A stretch of DNA of 64,000 nt from Nordella sp. HKS 07 (GTDB lineage: Bacteria > Pseudomonadota > Alphaproteobacteria > Rhizobiales > Aestuariivirgaceae). Positions 57,442-64,000 of the stretch are shown piece by piece. A model generated the notes under the pieces. The model had not been told where the DNA came from. It was given only the letters and a program-made list of their open reading frames with translations, and made no database searches. Position numbers and translations under genes: made by a program. Positions within the stretch are counted from its first letter, which is position 1, and the number at the start of each line of letters is the position of its first letter. The DNA is taken from contig NZ_CP049258.1 of the NCBI RefSeq assembly GCF_011046735.1, positions 1,940,001 through 2,004,000 of the forward strand, given 5' to 3'.

Positions 57442-58512
57442 TCACAAAATCGCTCTGCCGCTCTCAGCGTCAAACAGGTGAATGCGGTCGAGCCGCGGCT
57501 GCAGGCCGAGGGTCTCGCCGCGCTTGAGTTCGCGCCGCTCGTCGGTGATGGCGCAGATCTCCTCGCCGGCTAGCTCGGCATAGATATGGATCTCGGGGCC
57601 CGTCGGCTCGGTGACACTGATCGTGGCGGGGAGGCCGCCTGAGCCTGAAACCGGATCGAGATGCTCAGGACGCACCCCATAGATGACCTTGCGGCCCGCT
57701 TCCACTTCGTTGCTTTTCGGCAAGGGCAGCAGCACGTCGCCCGATCTGACCGCGATGCCGCCATCGGCCTTGACCGTCTCGCCTTTGAGCAGGTTCATCG
57801 CCGGTGAGCCGATGAAGGTCGCGACGAAGAGATTGACCGGATGGTCATAGACTTCGAGCGGCGAGCCGATCTGCTCGATGCGCCCGTCGCGCAGGATGAC
57901 GATCCTGTCGGCCATGGTCATAGCCTCGATCTGGTCATGAGTCACATAGACGGTCGTCGTCTTGAGCCGCTCATGCAGCTCCTTGATCTCGGTGCGCATC
58001 TGCACGCGCAATTTGGCATCGAGATTGGAAAGCGGCTCATCGAAGAGAAACACCGCCGGGTCGCGCACGATGGCGCGGCCCATGGCGACGCGCTGGCGCT
58101 GGCCGCCCGACAATTCGCGAGGGTAACGCTTGAGATAGGGTTCGAGATTGAGGATCTTCGCCGCCCAGGAGACCTTCTGGTCGACTTCCGACTGCGGCCT
58201 TTTGGCGAGTTTCAGCGAGAAGCTCATATTGTCGGCGACATTCATATGCGCATAGAGCGCATAATTCTGGAACACCATCGCGATATTGCGGTCCTTGGGA
58301 TGCACGTCATTGACGCGCTTGCCCGCGATCTCGATATCGCCTTTGGTGACGCTCTCGAGCCCGGCGATCATGCGCAGGAGCGTGGACTTGCCGCAGCCCG
58401 AAGGCCCGAGCAGCACGACGAAGGATCCGTCCTCGATATCGAGATCGATGCCATGGACGACCGCGACATCCCCGTAGCTCTTGAAGACCTTCTTGGCGGA
58501 AACCGATGCCAT
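57442..58512 (-). CDS. ABC transporter ATP-binding protein, UgpC/MalK-like
   Basis: ATPase of the polyol importer, 356 residues. Walker A GPSGCGKST, Q loop VFQNYALYAH, signature LSGGQRQRVAMGRAI, Walker B FLFDEPLSNLD and switch H in YVTHDQIEAMT. The C-terminal OB/TOBE domains (VIYGVRPEHLDPV, LQPRLDRIHLFDAESGRAIL) are typical of the CUT1 class. It sits between the AraM-like and GpsA-like enzymes of the operon. Confidence 0.94.
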   Translation of the reverse strand: MASVSAKKVFKSYGDVAVVHGIDLDIEDGSFVVLLGPSGCGKSTLLRMIAGLESVTKGDIEIAGKRVNDVHPKDRNIAMVFQNYALYAHMNVADNMSFSLKLAKRPQSEVDQKVSWAAKILNLEPYLKRYPRELSGGQRQRVAMGRAIVRDPAVFLFDEPLSNLDAKLRVQMRTEIKELHERLKTTTVYVTHDQIEAMTMADRIVILRDGRIEQIGSPLEVYDHPVNLFVATFIGSPAMNLLKGETVKADGGIAVRSGDVLLPLPKSNEVEAGRKVIYGVRPEHLDPVSGSGGLPATISVTEPTGPEIHIYAELAGEEICAITDERRELKRGETLGLQPRLDRIHLFDAESGRAIL

Positions 58513-58527
58513 GAGCTTTACCCGTCC

Positions 58528-59859
58528 CTATTGCGGATCACGTGAGAGGAAGTCGTCGAGCAGGCCTGCGTCATCGGCCAGGTCGAGGAACGACCAGCGG
58601 TTGCGCACCTCGCGGGCATATTTCATCGCATCGCGCCAGATCTTGCGCGGCAGATTCATCTCGGTCGCGGTGGTGGGGCCGCCGGCTTCCCTCAGTGCCT
58701 TCTCCATCTCGGCCGGGTCCATCACGAAACCCTTGAGCTCCTCGCGCAATTGCGGCCAGAGATCGGCCAGTTTGGCGTTGAACGCGTCGGCGCCCTTTTT
58801 GTCGAAGGCCTTCTTCTTCGCTTCCGCATAACACATGCTGCCGATCTCGCGGCCATAACGATCGATGAACTCCGCCTCGACGATATGGGTCGGCTTGATC
58901 TTCGGCGCCTTGTCGAGCTTGAGCAATTCGCTCTGGAGACGCGCGATGGCGAGCGAGGCGACGCCGACCTGCTGGCCATGGGTGGTGCCGGGATGAGCGG
59001 GCCCGGCGAACATGTCGATCCAGTGCGACACCTGATGCTCGCCCATCGAGCCATGATGCGAGATGCCGGTGAAGCAGACGCCGAGGCCGCACAGCGTGAG
59101 CACCCGGTGCAGGTAGCCATTGGCGGCGACGTCGTGCCGGGCGAGACCGGACGCGGCTTTCAGCATCGGCGCCTCGTCGTCCTTCTGCAGCGCATAGGGC
59201 ACCGAGGAGTAAAAGGTGTCGAAGAGGCGATGCGAGGCCCACCAGTCGATCTGCGCGGTGGAACGGCACAGGCAGTCGCCCAACCCCGCGGCCGAAAGCC
59301 AGGTCGGCGCATCAGCTGAAACCTTGAGATCGAGGAAGATGCCCTTGGGCGCATGCGCCGGCAGCGAGGTCTTGTAGCCATTGGCGAGCGTCACCGAGGC
59401 GGTGGAGGCCGCATAGCCGTTCATCGAGGCGGCGGTGCCGAAAGTGGCATAGGGCCGGCCGTCCTTGAAGGTCGCGTATTTGCAAGTGTCGCTGAGCGCG
59501 CCCGAACCCACCGCGATCACCGCATCGGCATGACGGGTCTTCTCCTGGACGAGCGCGATCGACGGCTCGTCGCATTCCATATTGCCGGGCATCACGATCT
59601 CGTCGATCGTGCCGAGCGCCTTCAATTCCCTGGCGACGCGCCGGCCCATCGCCTCGAGCGTGTTGCTGTCGGAGACGACGGCGAGGCGCTTGCCGAGCTT
59701 CAAGGGCGCGGCCACGTCGGCTGCACCACCATCGAGCGTCTCGGCGAGAAGTATGGTCTTGAACGGCACTTTCGCCGGCTTGCCGGTCTCGGGATCGGTC
59801 CAGTTGCCGGCGACGACATCGCCGATCAGTTCGTTCCAGTCGCGCATGGCGTCAGTCAT
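58528..59859 (-). CDS. glycerol-1-phosphate-dehydrogenase-like protein (AraM/EgsA family)
   Basis: A 443-residue metal-dependent alcohol dehydrogenase of the AraM/Gro1PDH group. It shows the NAD-binding VIAVGSGALSDTCKYATF, YATFGTAASMNGYAS, KGIFLDLKVSADAP, and histidines in ISHHGSMGEHQVSHWIDMF and HPGTTHGQQVGV, which include the metal ligands. The start at 59859 (MTDAMRDW) was chosen by family length and AAGGAA upstream; it overlaps the kinase stop (TGATG). Known members reduce dihydroxyacetone phosphate to sn-glycerol-1-phosphate; here oxidation of a polyol phosphate is more likely. Confidence 0.84.
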   Translation of the reverse strand: MTDAMRDWNELIGDVVAGNWTDPETGKPAKVPFKTILLAETLDGGAADVAAPLKLGKRLAVVSDSNTLEAMGRRVARELKALGTIDEIVMPGNMECDEPSIALVQEKTRHADAVIAVGSGALSDTCKYATFKDGRPYATFGTAASMNGYAASTASVTLANGYKTSLPAHAPKGIFLDLKVSADAPTWLSAAGLGDCLCRSTAQIDWWASHRLFDTFYSSVPYALQKDDEAPMLKAASGLARHDVAANGYLHRVLTLCGLGVCFTGISHHGSMGEHQVSHWIDMFAGPAHPGTTHGQQVGVASLAIARLQSELLKLDKAPKIKPTHIVEAEFIDRYGREIGSMCYAEAKKKAFDKKGADAFNAKLADLWPQLREELKGFVMDPAEMEKALREAGGPTTATEMNLPRKIWRDAMKYAREVRNRWSFLDLADDAGLLDDFLSRDPQ

Positions 59860-61382
59860 CAATTTGTTCCTTGGGCAAAGGCGGCCATGCGTGCATTCCA
59901 TTTCGAAAGAGACGGCCAGAGATCGGCATAGATGGCGGAAAGTTCGGCATAGCGCGCATGCGAACGGCTGTCCGGGGTGAACGTCCTGGTGAGGTCGCCC
60001 GTCATATTGCGCGCGGCTTCCGTGACGGTTGGATACCAGCCCGCTCCCGTCGCCGCGGCGGCGGCCGCCCCCAGCGACGATGCCTCGACCGTCGTCGAGC
60101 GCAGGACCTTGCGGCCCGACGCATCGGCAATGATCTGGCACCAGAGATCGGAAGCCGCACCGCCGCCAATGGCGACGAAATGATCGATGGGCTGCGTCAC
60201 TCGGCCGATGCGGTCCGTCACCATGGCCTGCTCGAGTGCCACACCTTCGAGAAGTGCGCGATAGACATCGCCGCGCCGGTGCGAGGCGGTGAGGCCGGCG
60301 ATGACGCCGCGCGCATGGGGATCCCAATAGGGCGTCATCGATCCCGACCAGTAAGGCACCAGCGCCAGGCCGTTGGAGCCGATGGGCGACTGTTGGGCTT
60401 CCGCCTCGAGCGTCCTGAAGATCTGCGGATTCTTCACAGGATCGATATTGAAGAGCTGCTCCACCAACCAGTTGACCAGGAAGGTGCCGGTGCGCAGGCA
60501 GGACTCGTAGATATAGCCGGTTTCGGCGATCGCCGTCATGGTGCGGAAGGCCGGATCATGCGCATAGGCCTCGCCGAAGCTGCCCGACACCACGGCGGTA
60601 CCGAGATTGAGATAGGCACGGCCCTTCTCGAACACATTGGCACCGCTGCCGGCGCATTGCCCGTCACCGCCGCCCGCCACCACGATGCAATCGCGTGGCA
60701 GGCCGGTGGCTTTTGCCGCACCCTCGGACAATGCCGCGATCTTCTGGCCCGGCCGCATCAGCCTGGGCAATTGCGCACGGCTCAGGCCCACGGCGTCGAG
60801 TAGCGTGTCGGACCAGTCCTGCGCCGCCATGTCGAGAAGCCCCATCGGATCGGCGGAAGCGGTCGAGGTGACCCATTCGCCGGTCAGATGATGGATGAGG
60901 ACGCCATGCACCTCGGCGGTCCGGGCGGTCCGTCTCCACATCTCCGGCATATGCGCGTCGAACCAGGCGCAGCGATAGAGACAGGGCGTCAGGTCGACCG
61001 GCTTGCCGGATATGCGATGGATCTCGGAGCGGCCGATGAGCTGAGCGAGCCGTTCGATTTCGGAGCGGCCACGCTCATCGAGCCACAGCGTGCCGGGCCT
61101 GAGCGGCGATCCCGCCGCGTCGAACTGCGCGAAGCTCTCGCGCTGATTGGAAATGGCGATGGCGGCGACACGCTCGGGCTTCACCTTGACCAGGACTTCG
61201 CGGATCGCGGTTTCGGCGGAGCGCCGCCAGTCTTCCGCCTCCTGCTCGAACCAGCCGGCCTGCGGATTGGACAAGGCGATCCCGGCGCGGCCTTCTGCCA
61301 GCGCATTGCCGTCGCGGTCCCAGGCGATGGCCTTGGCGGCGGTTGTCGAGGAATCAAGGCCGATGACGAGGTCGCGGGTCAT
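59859..61382 (-). CDS. FGGY-family carbohydrate kinase (first of two)
   Basis: A 507-residue kinase of the xylulokinase/glycerol-kinase superfamily. The motifs are VIGLDSSTTAAKAIAWD, ISNQRESFAQF, the substrate Asp in WLDERGRSEIER, GGGDGQCAGSGANVF, YLNLGTAVVSG, and AIGGGAASDLWCQIIAD. It is full length. The gene directly follows the binding-protein gene by 60 bases and precedes the AraM-like dehydrogenase by a one-base overlap, which suggests that it phosphorylates the imported polyol before oxidation. Confidence 0.86.
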   Translation of the reverse strand: MTRDLVIGLDSSTTAAKAIAWDRDGNALAEGRAGIALSNPQAGWFEQEAEDWRRSAETAIREVLVKVKPERVAAIAISNQRESFAQFDAAGSPLRPGTLWLDERGRSEIERLAQLIGRSEIHRISGKPVDLTPCLYRCAWFDAHMPEMWRRTARTAEVHGVLIHHLTGEWVTSTASADPMGLLDMAAQDWSDTLLDAVGLSRAQLPRLMRPGQKIAALSEGAAKATGLPRDCIVVAGGGDGQCAGSGANVFEKGRAYLNLGTAVVSGSFGEAYAHDPAFRTMTAIAETGYIYESCLRTGTFLVNWLVEQLFNIDPVKNPQIFRTLEAEAQQSPIGSNGLALVPYWSGSMTPYWDPHARGVIAGLTASHRRGDVYRALLEGVALEQAMVTDRIGRVTQPIDHFVAIGGGAASDLWCQIIADASGRKVLRSTTVEASSLGAAAAAATGAGWYPTVTEAARNMTGDLTRTFTPDSRSHARYAELSAIYADLWPSLSKWNARMAAFAQGTN

Positions 61383-61442
61383 GAATGCATCAAAAAAAGC
61401 GGCGGAGACGGGATCGTCCGCCTCCGCCCAGTCCAGGGAGTA

Positions 61443-62966
61443 TCAGAGAAGACCGGCGTCTTCGACGGCCTTGTTGATCAGGCTGGCAACGTTGTCCATG
61501 CACTTCTTGGCATCGCCGCCATAGTCCTGATTGGTGAGCAGCTTGCCGAGCTCGACCGGGATCTCATTGTTGGAGAAGCCCGCCCACAGGGGCATGTCGG
61601 GTTCAGACGCCATGACATTGTCGATCGTCCACTTCACCACTTCGAGATGGCGCGTGGTGCCGGGGCCGACGACGGCCTTGGCCTTGACGCGCGGATCCTC
61701 GAAGGAGGAAAGCCGCATCGGCGCGAAGCCGCCCAACAGCGTGCAACGGGTCATGATCTCCTTCGAGCAGGCCCACTGCATGAAGACCCAGGCGGCGTCG
61801 AGATTCTTGGAGTATTTCGAGAGGCCGAGGATCGAGCCGCCCTGATGGCCGACATTCGGGATCTCGCCGAAGCCCGCATCCGCCACGGCGCGGATTCCGC
61901 TCATGGAGGAGATCGGGTGCAGCGGCTCCCACAGGCCTTTCACCTTCGAATCATCGGCATCGAGACCGGGGAAGAACTCGTCCCAGCTGTTGACCAGCGC
62001 CACCTGGCCCGCATGCATCATCTGGAACTGGCCATCCCAGGTCGACGCGGTCGACTGCGGCGGGGCGTTCTTCAGCATCTCCTGATACCACTGGAGACCC
62101 TTGATGCCCTGCTCGTCATTGCCGGCGAACTTCTTGTCCTTGCCGAAGATCGAGCCGCCATGGCCCCACACCGCCGCCGTCCAATCGCATTCGAGCGAAT
62201 AGTGGCCCGATTTCGCCTGCAGGCCGGTGCCGAAGATGCCGTTGGCTTTCTCGGCCTCGGTGATCGCCTTCACGCCGGCGGTGAACTCGTCGAAATTGGT
62301 CGGCGGCTTGATGCCGTGCTTTTCGAGGATGTCCTTGCGATACATGGTGATGAAAATCGGAATGTCGAAGGGAATGCCGGCCCATTTGCCGTCATAGAGC
62401 GCCAGACCCTCGACCAGCGGCTTGGAGAAGTCGTCGAAGTCGAAGCCCGGCATCGCGAGATCGGGCTTGTCCTTGTAGTACTGGACCGGGTCGACGGTAT
62501 CCTGCGCGAAGGTCGCCACCCAGGACTGGTCGAGATAATAGACGTCATAGGTGCCGAGCTGGCCCTGCACGTCCTGCGTCGCCTTGGCGAGCACCTGCTC
62601 GAGCGGCACGATTTCGATCTCGACATCGATGCCGGTCGCGTCAGTGAATTCGCCCTTGATCTGGTTGAGGACGACGGTGGGCGGCGTGGCTTCCGAGGTG
62701 TAGCGCACCTTGGTGCCCTTGAATTGGCCGCCGACATCCTTGAGCCATTTGGTCATCTCTTCCGGCGTCTGGGCGTAGGCCGCATTGCCGCCGAGATTGC
62801 CGCGGAAGGGCCGCGTCGTGCCGAGAAGGCCCGAGGCGAAGGCCGAGAAGCCGATGCCCGCCATGCCGGCCTTGCGCAGGAAGTCGCGCTTGGAGATGCG
62901 CCGCGCCGCGAAGTCGCGCGCCGTGTCGATAATGAAGGTCTTCTTGTCGTAGTCACGGAAACTCAT
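61443..62966 (-). CDS. ABC transporter substrate-binding protein, large CUT1-type
   Basis: A 507-residue periplasmic receptor of family SBP_bac_1, longer than the usual 420-440. The N-terminus has an arginine-rich Tat-like signal preceded by about 25 residues (RRISKRDFLRKAGMAGIGF). Mature features are KGTKVRYTSEATPPTVVLN, VYYLDQSWVATFAQD and LVNSWDEFFPGLDADDSKV. GGAGG precedes the ATG by six bases. The gene comes after, not before, the permeases, which is the reverse of the commonest order. Confidence 0.87.
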   Translation of the reverse strand: MSFRDYDKKTFIIDTARDFAARRISKRDFLRKAGMAGIGFSAFASGLLGTTRPFRGNLGGNAAYAQTPEEMTKWLKDVGGQFKGTKVRYTSEATPPTVVLNQIKGEFTDATGIDVEIEIVPLEQVLAKATQDVQGQLGTYDVYYLDQSWVATFAQDTVDPVQYYKDKPDLAMPGFDFDDFSKPLVEGLALYDGKWAGIPFDIPIFITMYRKDILEKHGIKPPTNFDEFTAGVKAITEAEKANGIFGTGLQAKSGHYSLECDWTAAVWGHGGSIFGKDKKFAGNDEQGIKGLQWYQEMLKNAPPQSTASTWDGQFQMMHAGQVALVNSWDEFFPGLDADDSKVKGLWEPLHPISSMSGIRAVADAGFGEIPNVGHQGGSILGLSKYSKNLDAAWVFMQWACSKEIMTRCTLLGGFAPMRLSSFEDPRVKAKAVVGPGTTRHLEVVKWTIDNVMASEPDMPLWAGFSNNEIPVELGKLLTNQDYGGDAKKCMDNVASLINKAVEDAGLL

Positions 62967-63009
62967 GAATTCCTCCCATGGGTTGCGTATGTATTTGCTC
63001 GTCCGTGTC

Positions 63010-63919
63010 TCATTCCTTGAGCGAGCCCAGAGTGAGGCCGCGGACCAGATGCCGTTGAACCAGAAGAATGAAGATGAAGCCGGGCAGGATCGCCGCGGTG
63101 CCGAGCGCCGAGATGAAGCCCCATTCCGAGCCCGTGGAGGTGACGAAGGTGGTGATCTTGACCGGCACCGTGCGGATGATGGTGGTGAGGAAGAGTGACA
63201 GCAGGAACTCGGTCCACGAGAAGATGAAGCACAGGACCGCCGCCGCGGCGACGCCGCCCCTCACCATCGGCAGCACCACCTTGCGGAAGGTCTGCCAGCG
63301 CGTGGCGCCGTCGATCATCGCCGCCTCGTCGACATCCTTGGGCACATCGTCGAAGAAGGATTTGAGCAGGAGCACCGCGATCGGCAGGTTCATCAGCGAA
63401 TGGATGATGATGAGCCCGACATAGCCGAGAAAGAGATTGTCGGTGTCGCGCATGCCGGCGACCTTGTACATGCCGACGAGCGGCACGATGATCGCGATCG
63501 GCGGCAGGAAGCGCTGGCCGAGCACCCAGTTGAGGAAGCCGTCGCGCCCCCCGGAAGCGCATTCGCGAGAGAGCGTAGGCCGCGAGCACCGCGATGATGA
63601 TGGTGAGCCCGGTGGAGCCCACCGCGACGATGATCGAGTCGACGATGGTCTGGCGCGAATCATAGGAGCTGGTGCCGCCGACGCCGAAGGTCGAGCCGCT
63701 TTCGATAGCGATCTCGGCGCGCGACCAGCCGAGCAGCACGACGGCATAGTTGATGAGCGTCGGCACGAAATCGAAGACGACGACCTCGTCCTTGTTGAAG
63801 ATCGCATACATCGGCTTGATCGAGGTCAGCGCCCACCAAAACAGCGGGAACATGAAGATCGCCACGACCGTGACCGCGGTGATATCGCGCAATATGCGCT
63901 TGGGGAGTGACTGTTCCAT
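63010..63919 (-). pseudogene. ABC transporter permease, UgpE/MalG-like, with a frameshift
   Basis: A 302-residue permease in two frames. The first part (from 63919) has the first helix (ITAVTVVAIFMFPLFWWAL), a periplasmic region and ALSRMRFRG; the second, in the next frame, continues DGFLNWVLGQRFLPPIAIIV to the EAA motif EAAMIDGATRWQTFRKVVLPM and ends LTLGSLKE. The switch falls in a run of six C on the + strand (63547-63552); five would restore one frame. Without correction the first frame runs to 62963 with meaningless sequence. It could be a mutation, a phase-variable tract or a sequencing error. Confidence 0.83.
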
Positions 63920-64000
63920 CAGAGCTTCACCCGGAAAATCTTCATGAACAGGCTCGACGCGACGATCACCAGGATGAGGGTGATGAGCGAGAGCGTCGAG
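63919..64000 (-). CDS. ABC transporter permease, C-terminal end
   Basis: The last 26 codons of a gene that begins beyond the right edge: TLSLITLILVIVASSLFMKIFRVKL followed by TGA, in shorter pieces one membrane helix and a basic tail. The TGA overlaps the ATG of the next permease (TGATG). By position it is the MalF/UgpA-like partner of the 63010-63919 permease. Only the end can be seen. Confidence 0.72.
   Translation of the reverse strand, partial: STLSLITLILVIVASSLFMKIFRVKL

Noticed and set aside
60888-63020. 710-codon + strand open frame opposite the kinase and binding-protein genes
   Set aside because: It covers parts of two well-recognised - strand genes and the gap between them. Its residue composition is typical of a complementary-strand artefact.

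Overview
The window (high G+C, about 60-65% by eye) comes from an alphaproteobacterium, most likely of the order Hyphomicrobiales/Rhizobiales. The evidence is the gene order obgE-proB-proA-nadD-rsfS-rlmH-envC-like-ctpA-deacetylase-rppH, the F1 operon atpHAGDC, a small DUF1127 protein, an Omp25/31-type porin, and many short intergenic mosaic/REP elements of the kind found in rhizobial genomes. No tRNA, rRNA, CRISPR array, prophage or complete insertion sequence was seen.

Layout. 1-11.7 kb: core genes on the + strand, including the end of obgE, proline biosynthesis, NAD synthesis, ribosome-associated factors, a cell-wall activator/protease pair, RNA pyrophosphohydrolase, a HAD phosphatase and a DEAD-box helicase. 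11.7-13.0 kb: an Xre-RES toxin-antitoxin pair preceded by a perfect palindromic operator. 13.0-18.0 kb: the F1-ATPase operon on the - strand, followed by a 50-residue DUF1127 gene. 18.7-26.3 kb: ribokinase, a polyamine-type ABC transporter, a cysteine hydrolase and a GH63-like glycosidase, all on the + strand. 26.5-30.9 kb: an RND efflux pair whose permease is broken by a single-base frameshift. 31.1-34.5 kb: polyphosphate kinase 2, a LOG-family protein and a beta-CASP nuclease. 34.5-40.2 kb: a repeat-rich accessory stretch with an outer-membrane protein and a divergent two-component pair bracketed by two copies of a CTAG-ended 126-bp element.

40.2-52.7 kb is a sugar/inositol catabolic region. 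It holds a Gfo/Idh/MocA oxidoreductase, an ABC importer, a divergent RpiR regulator, inositol dehydrogenase and iolC-D-E-B. The transporter/regulator promoter region and the dehydrogenase/iolC promoter region share an operator-like half-site, which suggests one RpiR regulon. iolA is not in the window.

52.7-64.0 kb is one long - strand operon running in from beyond the right edge. It encodes an ABC importer (one permease frameshifted at a G6 tract), two FGGY kinases, a glycerol-1-phosphate-dehydrogenase-like protein, a GpsA-like dehydrogenase, an RpiB-type isomerase, a SorC-type regulator and a class IIA HAD phosphatase. Together these suggest a polyol (perhaps tetritol or pentitol) catabolic pathway that I cannot match to a described one. 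It is the best candidate for an undescribed system here. The substrate is inferred only.
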